Shown here piece by piece: positions 18,517 through 29,800 of a stretch of DNA of 64,000 nt (position 1 is its first letter; each line of letters opens with the position of its first letter). Position numbers and translations under genes: made by a program. Location: contig JAQCDS010000006.1 of the NCBI GenBank assembly GCA_027620655.1, forward strand, positions 23,850 through 87,849. The letters run 5' to 3'. The notes below the pieces were generated by a model. That model had not been told where the DNA came from, made no database searches, and worked only from the letters and a program-made list of their open reading frames with translations. Source of the stretch: Bacteroidota bacterium (GTDB taxonomy: Bacteria > Bacteroidota > Bacteroidia > Flavobacteriales > Flavobacteriaceae).

Positions 18517-19727
18517 AGTTCCAATGCCTTCTTTACGTCATTATCCATTAGCAATTCTTGAGGATTTTCTAGTGCTTCTTTTACAGCAACTAAAAATCCA
18601 ACCGATTCTTTTCCGTCTATAATACGGTGATCGTACGAAAGTGCAACATACATCATAGGGCGGATTTCTACTTTACCGTCTACAGCAACAGGTCTTTCAA
18701 TAATATTATGCATCCCCAAAATTCCACTTTGTGGAGGGTTGATAATTGGTGTAGATAACATACTTCCAAACACACCTCCATTAGAAATCGTAAATGTCCC
18801 TCCTGTCATTTCATCAACAGTAATTTGCCCATCTCTAGCACGAATCGCCAGACGTTTTACTTCAGATTCTACCCCTCTAAATGTTAAATTTTCAGCATTT
18901 CTTATAACGGGTACCATAAGTCCTTTTGGACCAGACACAGCAATACTAATATCACAGAAATCATATGAAATCATTTCTTTTCCGTCTATCATAGAATTTA
19001 CTGATGGAAAGATTTTAAGCGCACGAACAACGGCTAAAGTAAAGAAACTCATAAATCCAAGTCCTACTTCGTGTTTTTCTTTAAAGGTCTCTTTGTATTG
19101 TTTTCTAAGTTCAAATATTGGCGACATATCAACTTCATTAAAAGTCGTTAGCATGGCCGTTTCATTTTTGGCAGACACCAATCGTTCTGCAACTTTTCTA
19201 CGTAACATAGAAAGCTTTGAGCGTGTAACTCCTCTTCCCTCAATATCAACTTTTTGTCCCATTGATGGCACTGCTTTTACAGCGTCTTCTTTAGTAATAC
19301 GCCCATCTTTTCCAGTACCAGAAATAGTTGTTGTATCAATCCCTTTTTCTGCTAATATTTTTTTGGCAGCAGGACTAGCAGTCCCTGTCGCATAGGTATT
19401 CTCGTTGCTAGGTGCAGCAACCGAAGTTGTAGGGGCTTGTTTTGGTGTATCTACTTTGGTCGATGGTGAATCATTACCCTCGGGTTTTGTAGCACTGGTG
19501 TCTATAAGGCAAACAACTGCTCCTACCTCAACAGCATCGCCTTCTTCTGCTTTAAGGGTGATTGTTCCACTAACTTCTGCAGGAAGTTCTAGTGTAGCTT
19601 TATCGCTATCAACCTCAGCAATGGCTTGGTCTTTTTCGACATAATCGCCGTCTTGAACTAGCCACTCTGCAATTTCTACTTCTGTAATAGACTCGCCTGG
19701 GGAAGGCACTTTCATTTCTAAAATCAT
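18513..19727 (-). CDS. sucB: Dihydrolipoyllysine succinyltransferase, E2 of 2-oxoglutarate dehydrogenase
   Basis: Transfers the succinyl group to CoA in the TCA cycle. Residues 1-75 form one lipoyl domain with the lipoylated lysine in [12 protein letters not shown]; a threonine/proline/alanine linker follows; residues 115-150 are the E1/E3-binding domain ([15 protein letters not shown]); the catalytic domain occupies about 175-404 and ends with the active-site [16 protein letters not shown]. The gene follows sucA after a single base, so the two are certainly co-transcribed. Some annotations call it odhB. The E3 (lpd) gene is not in the window. Its 3' end overlaps polA by 4 bases. Confidence 0.97.
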   Translation of the reverse strand: MILEMKVPSPGESITEVEIAEWLVQDGDYVEKDQAIAEVDSDKATLELPAEVSGTITLKAEEGDAVEVGAVVCLIDTSATKPEGNDSPSTKVDTPKQAPTTSVAAPSNENTYATGTASPAAKKILAEKGIDTTTISGTGKDGRITKEDAVKAVPSMGQKVDIEGRGVTRSKLSMLRRKVAERLVSAKNETAMLTTFNEVDMSPIFELRKQYKETFKEKHEVGLGFMSFFTLAVVRALKIFPSVNSMIDGKEMISYDFCDISIAVSGPKGLMVPVIRNAENLTFRGVESEVKRLAIRARDGQITVDEMTGGTFTISNGGVFGSMLSTPIINPPQSGILGMHNIIERPVAVDGKVEIRPMMYVALSYDHRIIDGKESVGFLVAVKEALENPQELLMDNDVKKALEL

Positions 19728-19728
19728 T

Positions 19729-22503
19729 CTATTTTATTTTAGTCTTTTTTCTTTGATTGTCTTTTGTTTTATCAAAAACAAAATCTATAACTTCTTGATG
19801 TCTTCGCTTCGACCGTGTTGAACTTCCTGCTGCTGGTGCACTATAGCTTCTTCTTGATGCTACACGCCAATTTTTTGAGGCGTCAATATGCATCAAAATA
19901 TGGGCATAAGCACCCATGTTTCTGGGTTCTTCTTGCGCCCAAACAATGTCATCCGCGTTTTTATACTTATCTAAAATTTCTTGAATTTCTGTTTCAGGGA
20001 GAGGAAAGAGTTGTTCTATTCGAACTAACGCAATATCGTTTCTGTTCTGTTGTTCTTTTGCTTCTAAAAGATCGTAATAAAATTTTCCCGTTACAAAAAC
20101 AAGTGTTTTAGTTGACTTTGAAGATGCTAAATCATCATCAATTAATGGTTTAAAACTTCCATTTGAAAAGTCTTCTACTGTTGAAACTACCTTTGGATGA
20201 CGTAATAAGCTTTTTGGTGTAAATACAATGAGTGGTTTTCTATACTTTGCTTTTAATTGTCTTCTTAAAATATGAAACATATTGGCTGGTGTTGTACAGT
20301 CCGCAACAAACATGTTGTCTTTGGCACAGAGTTGTAAATAGCGCTCCATACGTCCAGAAGAATGTTCTGCTCCTTGACCCTCATAGCCATGTGGCAAAAG
20401 CATTACAATACCGTTGGGGGTTTTCCATTTATCTTCACCACATGAAATGTACTGGTCAATCATAATTTGAGCGCCATTACTAAAGTCTCCAAATTGTGCT
20501 TCCCAAATTCCTAGTGTGTTGGGGCTTGCCATGGCATAACCATAATCAAAACCCAGTACTCCATATTCAGATAATAAAGAATTATAGATATAAAATTTGC
20601 CTTGGTCTGAACTGATATTATTCAAAAGAATCACTTCTTCCTCGCTGTCTTCAACTTTTACAACAGCATGACGATGTGAAAATGTACCTCGCTCTACATC
20701 TTGACCAGAAATTCGAACATCAAATCCTTCTTGAAGTAAGGAACCATAGGCCAAATGCTCGGCCATGGCCCAATCTAGTTTGTCTTGATCAAACATTGTT
20801 TGTCGAGATTGAACCAATCGTTCAATTTTACGAATAAATTTTTTGTCGTTTGGTAAGTTGGAAATAATTCCTGCAATATGCTTGAGTTTTTCTTTTGGAT
20901 AGGTTGTGTCCACAACTTCCAACATATGATCTGCTCGTGCTCTTGAAAAATTAGCCCATGCCTCTTGCATGAATGGGGTAATGACTGTTTTGTCTTCTTT
21001 TCTTGAATCTTCTAATTCTGATTCTAGGCTCGCTTTATAATTTTGCTCAGATTGCTTGATATAGTCACGGTCAATAATTCCTTCTGCTATCAATTTTTCA
21101 GCATAAATATCTCGTGGATTTTTGTGCTTTGCAATGGCTTTATACAGCTTAGGTTGAGTAAAACGTGGTTCATCACCTTCATTATGCCCATACTTCCTGT
21201 AGCCCAATAAATCAATAAACACATCGCGTTTGAATTCCATTCTGAAATCTAGCGCAAAACGTACAGCATGTACTACGGCTTCCACATCATCGGCATTGAC
21301 ATGCAATACTGGAGAAAGTGTAACTTTTCCAACATCTGTGCAGTAAGTACTTGAGCGAGCATCTAAATAATTTGTTGTAAATCCAATCTGATTATTAACA
21401 ACAATATGAATGGTTCCATTGGTTTTGTAGCCGTCAAGTTTGGCCATTTGTACCACTTCATAAATAAGTCCTTGCCCTGCTATGGCCGCATCTCCATGTA
21501 CAACAATAGGCAAAACTTTACTAAAATTATCGCCATAATACTGGTCTTGTTTTGCTCGTGTAATCCCTTCAACAACCGCCCCAACCGTTTCCAAATGTGA
21601 AGGATTTGGTGCAATACTTAAATTAATTTTATTACCATTATCCGTTAAACGATCGCTAGTCCAGCCTAAATGATATTTAACATCACCATCAAAGACTTCT
21701 TCTTCGTAGTCTTTTCCATCAAACTCGCTAAAAATATCTTTTGCAGATTTTCCGAAAATATTAGTTAAAGTATTCAATCGCCCTCTGTGAGCCATCCCCA
21801 TAACAAACTCTTTTACTCCCATTGCAGCTGCTTTTTCTACAAGCGTATCAAGAGCAGGAATTAGGGACTCATTACCCTCCAGAGAAAATCGCTTTTGCCC
21901 TACATATTTGGTGTGCAAAAAGTTTTCAAAAGAAACGGCTTCGTTTAGTTTTTTTAGAATATGTTTTTTTTCATCAGCAGAAAATTGCCCATGATTATCA
22001 TTCTGATTAAGTTTATTTTGTATCCATTGAATTTCTTCGGGTTGACGAATATACATGTATTCAACTCCAATGGCATCACAATAAATTGCTTCTAAATGCT
22101 TGCGAATTTGATGAAGGGTTTGTGGTCCAATCCCCAAAATTTCACCAGCATTAAAAACGGTATTTAAATCGTTTTGATGAAGTCCAAAATTTTCAATTTC
22201 TAATGTTGGTGCATATTTACGGCGCTCACGTACAGGATTGGTTTTTGTGAAAAGATGACCTCTAGTTCTGTAAGCGTCTATGAGTTTTACTACTTGAAAT
22301 TCTTTTTGTACATGCTCGGGGACTTGAGTACTAACACCCTCTACAACTTCTCCATTGAGGCCATAATTGTCGCTTCCAAAATCGTATCCTTGAAAAAATG
22401 CTCTCCAACTAGGCTCAACGCTGTCTGGATCTTGCTGATATTGTTCGTACAAATCAGCAAAATAAGCGGTGTGTGCTGCATTTAAAAAAGAATATTTGTC
22501 CAT
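19729..22503 (-). CDS. sucA: 2-oxoglutarate dehydrogenase E1 component
   Basis: Thiamine-diphosphate enzyme that decarboxylates 2-oxoglutarate. The 924 residues begin with the E2-binding N-terminal segment ([17 protein letters not shown]) and include [17 protein letters not shown], the [10 protein letters not shown] block, the TPP/Mg site around GDAAIAGQG and NNQIGFTTN, and the C-terminal transketolase-like domain ([20 protein letters not shown]). Length agrees with the family. It is the first gene of sucA-sucB; the 125-base gap to the polyprenyl synthetase gene upstream probably holds the promoter, although no exact TAnnTTTG element was found there. Confidence 0.97.
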   Translation of the reverse strand: MDKYSFLNAAHTAYFADLYEQYQQDPDSVEPSWRAFFQGYDFGSDNYGLNGEVVEGVSTQVPEHVQKEFQVVKLIDAYRTRGHLFTKTNPVRERRKYAPTLEIENFGLHQNDLNTVFNAGEILGIGPQTLHQIRKHLEAIYCDAIGVEYMYIRQPEEIQWIQNKLNQNDNHGQFSADEKKHILKKLNEAVSFENFLHTKYVGQKRFSLEGNESLIPALDTLVEKAAAMGVKEFVMGMAHRGRLNTLTNIFGKSAKDIFSEFDGKDYEEEVFDGDVKYHLGWTSDRLTDNGNKINLSIAPNPSHLETVGAVVEGITRAKQDQYYGDNFSKVLPIVVHGDAAIAGQGLIYEVVQMAKLDGYKTNGTIHIVVNNQIGFTTNYLDARSSTYCTDVGKVTLSPVLHVNADDVEAVVHAVRFALDFRMEFKRDVFIDLLGYRKYGHNEGDEPRFTQPKLYKAIAKHKNPRDIYAEKLIAEGIIDRDYIKQSEQNYKASLESELEDSRKEDKTVITPFMQEAWANFSRARADHMLEVVDTTYPKEKLKHIAGIISNLPNDKKFIRKIERLVQSRQTMFDQDKLDWAMAEHLAYGSLLQEGFDVRISGQDVERGTFSHRHAVVKVEDSEEEVILLNNISSDQGKFYIYNSLLSEYGVLGFDYGYAMASPNTLGIWEAQFGDFSNGAQIMIDQYISCGEDKWKTPNGIVMLLPHGYEGQGAEHSSGRMERYLQLCAKDNMFVADCTTPANMFHILRRQLKAKYRKPLIVFTPKSLLRHPKVVSTVEDFSNGSFKPLIDDDLASSKSTKTLVFVTGKFYYDLLEAKEQQNRNDIALVRIEQLFPLPETEIQEILDKYKNADDIVWAQEEPRNMGAYAHILMHIDASKNWRVASRRSYSAPAAGSSTRSKRRHQEVIDFVFDKTKDNQRKKTKIK

Positions 22504-22628
22504 TAATTTATTCGAATCGATTTAAAAAATTAAACGATATAAAATTTAATTCAAAAATACAACTTTTAGCAAAACCTAAAACTCTTTTTATGGTTTTATA
22601 TTAGATAAATATTAGTGTTTTTTAGGAT

Positions 22629-23603
22629 TTATGAGGCTCTATTCATCAATTGCATTCCAAAATTCTTAAGCAACTGTTTTTTTGTAGATTCAATTTGAAG
22701 TTCATCCAAGACATTAAACGCTCGTTTTGTGTAGTCTTCAATAGCTGTTTTGGTGGCAATGGCTGCGCCACTATCTTCAAAAAGTTCCAAAACTTGTGAT
22801 ACTTTTTCATTGGTGGAGAAACTTGTCTTGCTAAACAAATTTTTCAAAGTGGATTTACAAGAATCTGTTCCAAGCTCCATAGCTTTGAGAAATAAATAGG
22901 TTTTTTTATTTTCAATAATATCACCACCAACTTGTTTTCCAAACAATTTTGGGTCTCCAAAAGCATCCAAATAGTCGTCTTGCAACTGAAATGCAATGCC
23001 TAAATACCGTCCAAAATCATACACCTTTTTTTGATCTTCTACAGATGCTTCTGCCACTATAGCGCCCATTTGCATGGCAGCGCCTACCAAAACTGCAGTT
23101 TTGTATTCAATCATTTTTATGTATTCTGGAATAGTAACATCAAAACGTGTTTCAAAATCAACATCATATTGCTGTCCTTCACAAACTTCCAAAGCTGTTT
23201 TACTAAATAATGTAGTGAGTTGTTGAAACTGGCTAGCGTTGTAAGATTCAAACAATTGATACGCCAAAATAAGCATGGCATCTCCAGATAAAATTCCAGT
23301 ATTTAAGTCCCATTTTTCGTGTACAGTTTGTTGGCCTCTACGCAATGGGGCTTTATCCATAATATCATCGTGAATCAATGAAAAATTGTGAAAGACTTCT
23401 ATGGCTAAAGCAGCATCCAACGAAGCGGAGACATCACCATTAAAACAATCTGCAGACATTAGAGTAAGGGTTGGCCTCAATCGCTTTCCTCCCAAATTGA
23501 GAATGTACTGTATGGGGTCGTATAAATTTTTTGGAGTTCTTGGCTTGTTGTAGTGCTCCAAATGAGTAACAAACTGTTTTTGATAGTGTTCTATAGCTTT
23601 CAT
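22629..23603 (-). CDS. Polyprenyl (farnesyl/geranylgeranyl) diphosphate synthase
   Basis: Isoprenoid chain-elongating enzyme of 324 residues. It has GGKRLRPTL, the first aspartate-rich motif as IHDDIMD followed by LRRGQQTVH, and the second as FQLQDDYLDAFGD. Residues just upstream of the first aspartate motif (EVFHNFSLIHDD) carry a Phe, which in this family tends to cap product length at C15-C20, so FPP or GGPP is more likely than long-chain polyprenyl. It acts downstream of the DXP pathway (dxs is at 32.7 kb). It is on the same strand as sucA but upstream of it with a 125-base gap. Confidence 0.9.
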   Translation of the reverse strand: MKAIEHYQKQFVTHLEHYNKPRTPKNLYDPIQYILNLGGKRLRPTLTLMSADCFNGDVSASLDAALAIEVFHNFSLIHDDIMDKAPLRRGQQTVHEKWDLNTGILSGDAMLILAYQLFESYNASQFQQLTTLFSKTALEVCEGQQYDVDFETRFDVTIPEYIKMIEYKTAVLVGAAMQMGAIVAEASVEDQKKVYDFGRYLGIAFQLQDDYLDAFGDPKLFGKQVGGDIIENKKTYLFLKAMELGTDSCKSTLKNLFSKTSFSTNEKVSQVLELFEDSGAAIATKTAIEDYTKRAFNVLDELQIESTKKQLLKNFGMQLMNRAS

Positions 23604-23709
23604 CTAAACAAAAATAACAGATTTCCCATATAAAATGGACTAAGTCTGAACAAATGTTAAATTTTTGTAAAACCTTGGAAACTTTAACTGTGTTTTAAGT
23701 TTCCTAGTG

Positions 23710-23717
23710 TATCTTTG
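23710..23717 (+). promoter_or_regulatory. -7 element of the TetR/RND operon
   Basis: TATCTTTG exactly matches TAnnTTTG and lies 13 bases before the TetR start codon at 23731. No TTG is present 17-23 bases upstream, so the -33 part is weak. Confidence 0.4.
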
Positions 23718-23730
23718 CCTTCCCTATATT

Positions 23731-24336
23731 ATGAAAGAAAAAATTATAAAGAAATCTGAAGAACTGTTTTTGACCCTTGGGTTCAAGAATGTGACTATGG
23801 ATGATATTGCAACTGGACTTGGTATTTCGAAGAAAACCATATATGCTCACTTTTCAAACAAAACCGAGCTTGTAAGTGCAGTAACATTTTCTGTACTGGA
23901 GTACATCTACAAAGGCATTGAACAAATCAAAAAAAATGCCGTCAACCCCATTGAAGAATTGTATAACACGAAGTTGTTTTTAATTAATTTTTTAAAAAAG
24001 GAACGTGTTTCTGCTCAATATCAACTCAAAAAATATTATCCAAAGATTTTTGATCAATTACAGGTCAAAAAATTTCAAAAAATGCACTCTTCTGTTGAAA
24101 ATAGCCTAAAAAAAGGCGTGGAGCTACAGCTTTTTAGACCAGAAATTGACACTGCATTTATTTCAAGAGTTTATTTTGTTGGGATGACAGGAATTCGAGA
24201 TACCAGTGTATTTTCTGAATCAATTTTTGATAAAAACTACCTCATGGAAAGTTATTTGGAATATCACTTGCGTGCTATTGTGACCGAAAATGGACTCAAA
24301 CTACTTAATAATTATGTTAAAAAAAATAAATCCTAA
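23731..24336 (+). CDS. TetR-family transcriptional regulator of an efflux operon
   Basis: About 201 residues. The N-terminal helix-turn-helix is typical of TetR proteins (KSEELFLTLGFKNVTMDDIATGLGISKKTIY across residues 6-36, then AHFSNKTELV), while the C-terminal ligand domain is not similar to a named group. The next gene starts 1 base after its stop, so the regulator is the first gene of the TolC-adaptor-RND operon and probably represses it and itself until a substrate binds. The start at 23731 is used because an upstream in-frame codon at 23707 overlaps a TATCTTTG -7 element (23710-23717). Confidence 0.9.
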   Translation: MKEKIIKKSEELFLTLGFKNVTMDDIATGLGISKKTIYAHFSNKTELVSAVTFSVLEYIYKGIEQIKKNAVNPIEELYNTKLFLINFLKKERVSAQYQLKKYYPKIFDQLQVKKFQKMHSSVENSLKKGVELQLFRPEIDTAFISRVYFVGMTGIRDTSVFSESIFDKNYLMESYLEYHLRAIVTENGLKLLNNYVKKNKS

Positions 24337-24337
24337 T

Positions 24338-25672
24338 ATGTTTAGAATAATCGCCCTTTTACTGATACCAATGGGTATAATTGCTCAAAACGAGCCTGTT
24401 GTATTATCACTTGAAAATGCCATTGACTATGCTTTTCAAAATAATACAGCCGCAAAAAATAGTGAAAGTGATGTGCGTTTGGCACAACTTCAAAAATGGC
24501 AAACAACCTCAACAGGACTTCCTCAAATCAGTGCCAATGTGGCCTACAACAATTGGATCAAGCAGCAAGTGTCTCTAATTCCTGCTGAATTTTTTGGTGG
24601 AACACCAGGTCAATTTACAGAAGTTGCTTTTGGTACTACACAAACAATGAATGGTTCTGTAACACTAAATCAAAAAATATTTGACGGTTCTTACCTTGTA
24701 GGATTACAAGCCGCGAAAGTGTATTTGGAAATCTCTAAAAACGCGAAAGAAAAAACCTTGTCTGAGATAAGAAAAGCTGTTGTAAATGCTTATGGAAATA
24801 TCCTGATGACAGAAGAAAATCTTAAAATCATCAATTCAAATATAACGGTGGTAGAGGAAAATATTTCTGAATTACGAGAGGTGTACAAAAATGGGGTGAT
24901 TGAACAAGAAAGTATTGAGCAACTCCAACTTACTTTGTCTGGACTTGAAAGCAGTAGAAATTATAATCTTAATCTAAAAAAAATCGCCTATCAAATGTTT
25001 AATTTGACCGTTGGGCTTGACATTAATACTAAAGTTCAACTTACGGATTCGCTTGAACAATTGGTTTTGGTAACTCAACTAAAAAACTCAGAAAATGTAG
25101 ATAGTAGTGCTGAGGATGTGATTGATTTTAAAATAGCTGAAAATGATTTTCGTTCTAAAAAATTATTACTTAAACTCGAGAAAAGTAAAGCACTTCCAAC
25201 AATAAATGCTTTTATTAATGGGTCTTATGCTGGCAATAGCAACGAATTTGATTTCTTGAACCGTTCACAAAAATGGTTTGGTGCTTCGCAGTTTGGGGTT
25301 AATATGTCCATCCCTTTATTTAGTTCTTTTGGGAGAACATCATTAACGCAAAAGGCAAAAATCAATTTAGAAAAGTCAAAAAGAAATTTGAACGATGTTA
25401 AACAAAAAATAGAGCTTGAAATACAACGTGCGAAAAGTGATTTTAATTTTGCTTCGCAAGATTTAGACACCAAAAAACAGGCGCTAGAACTCGCCGAAAG
25501 AATTGAACAAAAAAATCAAATAAAATTCGCAGAAGGAATGGCTTCTAGTTTTGAGTTAAGTCAAGCTCAAACACAACTTTATTCTGCTCAACAACAATAT
25601 ATTCAAGGGATGTTTAATCTTATTAATAAGTATGTCATCCTAGATGCACTTGTAAACCTAAACGAAAATTAA
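24338..25672 (+). CDS. TolC-family outer membrane efflux protein
   Basis: Outer-membrane channel of a tripartite efflux pump. The 444 residues begin with a signal peptide (MFRIIALLLIPMGIIAQNE) and show two repeats of the TolC helical domain, with the typical SLENAIDYAFQNN start and a C-terminal KQALELAERIEQKNQIKFAEG helix. The ATG at 24338 gives a standard signal peptide and sits 1 base after the TetR stop; in-frame ATGs at 24290 and 24314 overlap the TetR gene and are less likely. It lies 11 bases before the adaptor gene. Confidence 0.9.
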   Translation: MFRIIALLLIPMGIIAQNEPVVLSLENAIDYAFQNNTAAKNSESDVRLAQLQKWQTTSTGLPQISANVAYNNWIKQQVSLIPAEFFGGTPGQFTEVAFGTTQTMNGSVTLNQKIFDGSYLVGLQAAKVYLEISKNAKEKTLSEIRKAVVNAYGNILMTEENLKIINSNITVVEENISELREVYKNGVIEQESIEQLQLTLSGLESSRNYNLNLKKIAYQMFNLTVGLDINTKVQLTDSLEQLVLVTQLKNSENVDSSAEDVIDFKIAENDFRSKKLLLKLEKSKALPTINAFINGSYAGNSNEFDFLNRSQKWFGASQFGVNMSIPLFSSFGRTSLTQKAKINLEKSKRNLNDVKQKIELEIQRAKSDFNFASQDLDTKKQALELAERIEQKNQIKFAEGMASSFELSQAQTQLYSAQQQYIQGMFNLINKYVILDALVNLNEN

Positions 25673-25683
25673 AAATTTAAAAA

Positions 25684-26841
25684 ATGATTAAAATCAATAC
25701 TCAAATAGTCATGAAAAATATAGTATTATTTTCCTTTCTTGCAATCTTTATTGCTTGTGGAAAAACAAACAAAGAACCTGCGTCGCTTACAAAACTGAAA
25801 GCACAAAAAAGTGATTTAATTGCACAAATTGACAGCTTGAGTCTTGTACTCAAATCAGTAGATGTAGAAATTTCAAAATTGGACACTCTAAAGCGATTTA
25901 CTCCAGTCACCGCATTTATGACCGAAACACAAATTTTCAATCATTTTATTGAAGTTCAAGGAACTATTGAGGCCGATCAAAGTGTTGAGCTCTACCCAGA
26001 GAGTGGCGGTAACATTACAAAAATATACGTAAAAGAAGGTCAAAAAGTAGCTAAAGGTGCTGTTTTGGCGCAAATCGATAATTCCATTATTGAAAGTTCA
26101 ATTGTTGAACTACAAACTCAATTGGATTTAGCAACAACAACTTTTGAGCGTCAGCAACGCTTATGGAATCAAAATATTGGTAGTGAAATGCAATTTCTTC
26201 AAGCAAAAGCCAAAAAAGAAGGTCTAGAAAACAGCTTGAAAAGTATAAATGCACAAGCAAAAAAACTAAAAATTGTTGCTCCTTTTTCAGGAATAATCGA
26301 TGAAATTTTTGGAAAAGTTGGAGGCCTTGCAGTACCTCAAATGCCTGTACTTCGACTAGTGAATCTAGATAAAATACATGTTGAGAGTGAAGTCACAGAA
26401 ACTTATTTGAAATCTATAAAAAAAGGCACTGAGGTAGAACTTAATTTTCCATCCTTAGACAAAACAATGATTTCCAAAGTTACTCAAGTTGGTAATTTTA
26501 TCAATCCAAACAACCGGAGTTTCAAGGTACGTGTAGATCTGAATAATACTAATAACGACATCAAGGCAAATTTACTTGCAGATGTCAAAATAAAAGACTT
26601 TCAGGCCAATGGTATTGTGCTACCAACAACCATTTTACAAAAAGATAGATTAGGTAAAACATTTGTATTTACACTAAAAAAAGAGGGGGGAGTTTATACA
26701 ACTCAAAAAACATATGTAAATGTACAAATGACCTACAACAATCAATCGTTTATCACGGAGGGGTTAACGAAAAATACGCTTGTGGTAGACAAAGGATCAC
26801 GACTTATAAAAGCAGATGAAATAGTAACTCTTGTTGATTAA
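25684..26841 (+). CDS. RND efflux periplasmic adaptor lipoprotein
   Basis: Membrane-fusion protein linking the RND permease to the TolC channel. A lipoprotein signal ends LFSFLAIFIACGK, with Cys as the anchor. A coiled-coil at about residues 35-60 and the alpha-hairpin (ESSIVELQTQLDLATTTFE) lie either side of lipoyl halves (YPESGGNITKIYVKEGQKV and KIVAPFSGIIDEIFGKVG), followed by the beta-barrel. A start at the second methionine (25711, MKNIVLFSFL) would give a shorter signal peptide and is equally possible. It is the third gene of the operon and lies 6 bases before the permease. Confidence 0.9.
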   Translation: MIKINTQIVMKNIVLFSFLAIFIACGKTNKEPASLTKLKAQKSDLIAQIDSLSLVLKSVDVEISKLDTLKRFTPVTAFMTETQIFNHFIEVQGTIEADQSVELYPESGGNITKIYVKEGQKVAKGAVLAQIDNSIIESSIVELQTQLDLATTTFERQQRLWNQNIGSEMQFLQAKAKKEGLENSLKSINAQAKKLKIVAPFSGIIDEIFGKVGGLAVPQMPVLRLVNLDKIHVESEVTETYLKSIKKGTEVELNFPSLDKTMISKVTQVGNFINPNNRSFKVRVDLNNTNNDIKANLLADVKIKDFQANGIVLPTTILQKDRLGKTFVFTLKKEGGVYTTQKTYVNVQMTYNNQSFITEGLTKNTLVVDKGSRLIKADEIVTLVD

Positions 26842-26847
26842 ATAGGT

Positions 26848-29800
26848 ATGAGTACAAAAACAAACAAAGAATTTAAGCTCTCTTCTTGGGCGATTTCAAA
26901 TAAATCAACAGTCGCAGTAATTACATTAATTGTTGTTCTTGGTGGGTTACTTTCTTATACCAGTATGCCTCGAGAGAATTTTCCAGAAATAATTGTACCA
27001 CAAATCTATGTTGGAACGCCATACCCTGGAAATTCTGCATTAGATGTCGAAAAACTGATTACAAAACGATTTGAAAAAGAAATAAATTCCATTACTGGAG
27101 TTGATAAAATTACCTCAAACTCCATTCAAGGATACTCGAGTATTAATGTTGAATTTAATTTTGATATCACCCCCTCTGAGGCCTTACAAAAGGTCAAGGA
27201 TAAGGTCGATATTGCAATGGCAGACAAGGATTTCCCAAAAGATTTACCGACAGAACCTAGCATCACCGAAATGAATTTTAGTGAACAAATGCCTATTATG
27301 AACATCAATCTTTCTGGAGATTTTTCAATGGATCAACTTAAAGAATATGGTGAGCATTTGGAAGATGAGATTGAAAAATTAGCTGAAATTTCTAGTGTAG
27401 ATATTCGTGGTATTCAAGAAAAAGAACTGGAAGTTGCTGTTGATTTATATAAAATGGAAGCTTCAAAAATTAGTTTTAATGATATAGAAAATGCAATTGC
27501 TTTTGAAAACCGAAGTGTGTCTGGTGGCGATATTCTCGAAAATGGAACACGACGAACTGTTCGTGTGGTTGGAGAATTTAAAGATCCTCTTGGAGTAAAA
27601 AATATTATTGTCAAAAGTGAAAAAGGCAACATTGTTTACCTTCGTGATATTGCAGAAGTCCAATTTAAAGAGCAAGAAAAACAAAGTTACGCCAGAGAAT
27701 ATTCACAGCCTGTTGTGATGTTAGATGTCAAAAAAAGAAGTGGACAAAATTTACTTAAAGCCTCCTCAAAAATAGATGCAATAATTGAAGAATCTAAAGC
27801 AAGTGTATTCCCGGACAATCTGGTAATTTCAAAAACAAACGATCAGTCTAACGATACCAGAACCATGGTAGCCGACTTGGAAAACAGCATCGTTCTTGGG
27901 GTTATTTTGGTCGTTGCAGTGCTTTACTTTTTCTTAGGATTTAGAAATGCTTTATTTGTAGGAATAGCAATTCCGTTATCAATGTTTCTTTCTTTTATTA
28001 TCTTAAGTTCAATAGGGGTAACCCTCAACACTATGGTATTGTTTTCGCTAGTTATTGCACTAGGGATGTTGGTAGATAATGGTATTGTGGTTGTAGAAAA
28101 CGTCTATCGTTTAATGGACGAAGGCATGCCTAGAATGAAAGCTGCAAAACTTGGTGTTGGCGAAGTCGCTTTGCCTATTATTGCTTCAACGGCTACAACC
28201 CTAGCTGCATTTTTTCCACTTATTTTGTGGGACGGTATTATTGGAAAATTTATGCAATGGTTGCCCATAACACTTATTATTGTACTCAGTTCTTCGTTGT
28301 TTGTGGCATTGGTCATCAACCCTATGTTGATTTCACTTTACATGAAAATTACACCAAAAAAAGACAAGGTAACTTTCGTCAATAAATTGGAAAATATTTA
28401 TGAAAAATTCCTCATAAAAAACTTGAAAGGCAAAAAGCCATATGCTATTGTTGTTGGCACATTTGCGCTACTTTTTGTAGCCATTGGGCTTATGAGTACT
28501 TTTCCGCCCAAAGTTTTGTTTTTTCCAAATACTGAAGCCAAACAAGTGTTTGTATTTATAGAATATCCTATTGGTACAGATATCGAAGACACCAATTTAC
28601 TTTCTAAAAGAATTGAAGCAGATATTGAAAATCATCTTAAAAAATATGAAAAAGACGGGGAGAATTTTTTAGTAACTTCTGTTATTGGTCAAGTTGGCGA
28701 AGGCACTTCCGATCCGAGTAAAGGGCAATCGGGTGGAAATACACCAAACAAAGCAAGAATTACTGTTGATTTTGTAAAATTTCAAGACCGCCAAGGCGTT
28801 AATTCTGAGCAAGTTTTGATTGATATTCGAAATGTCATAAATAATTATCCTGGTGTAAGTATCGTTGTAGATAAACCTGCCGATGGCCCTCCAACAGGCT
28901 CTCCTATTAATTTAGAAATTAAAGGCGATGATTATGAGTTAATTCTAGAGACGGCCAACAACTTAAAAGCATTTATAAATGCGGCCAATATTCCAGGTAT
29001 TGAAGAACTAAAACTCGATATTGATCAAGGGAAACCCGAACTATTAGTCAGTGTTGACCGTCAAAAAGCAAGACGACTCGGTGTTTCAACAGGTCAAATT
29101 GGTGCCAACCTTAGAACAGCGCTTTATGGAAAAGAAGTGTCTACATACAAAGACCTAACTGATGACTATCCCATTAATATCCGTTTAAATGAAAAATTCA
29201 GATATAAAAGAACAGCATTGTTAAATCAAAAAATAACATTTAGAGATCAAGGCAGTGGGCAGATAAAACAAGTCCCAATTTCGGCCATTGCCACGACCGA
29301 AAACCAATCGAGTTTTAGTGCTGTAAAACGTATTGATTTGGATCGTGTTGTAACGCTCTACTCCAATGTCCTTAACGACTATAACCCCACACAAGTCAAT
29401 GACAATATTCGTGAATTGATAACGGATTTTGAAATCCCAAAAGGCGTCAATATCAACTTTACGGGCGAACAAGAAAAGCAAGCCAAAGAAATGGCTTTTC
29501 TAAGCAAAGCCCTTCTTATTGCGGTCTCAATTATATTTCTCATTTTGGTGGCACAATTCAACTCTGCAACAACACCAATTATTATTTCTATATCGGTGTT
29601 TTTAAGTCTAATTGGTGTCCTATTTGGCTTACTTATTTTTAGAATGGATTTTGTGATTTTGATGACAATGATTGGAATCATTTCATTGGCTGGAATTGTG
29701 GTAAACAATGCCATAGTTCTTATTGATTATATCAATTTGATTATTGCTAGAAAACGAAAAGAATTGAACCTCAATTCATCTGAAAAACTCAGCTCTTCTC

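Noticed and set aside
18739..19395. A 218-codon open frame on the plus strand inside sucB
   Set aside because: It is antisense to the catalytic and linker region of a clear sucB gene, with serine/proline-rich composition and no family signature.
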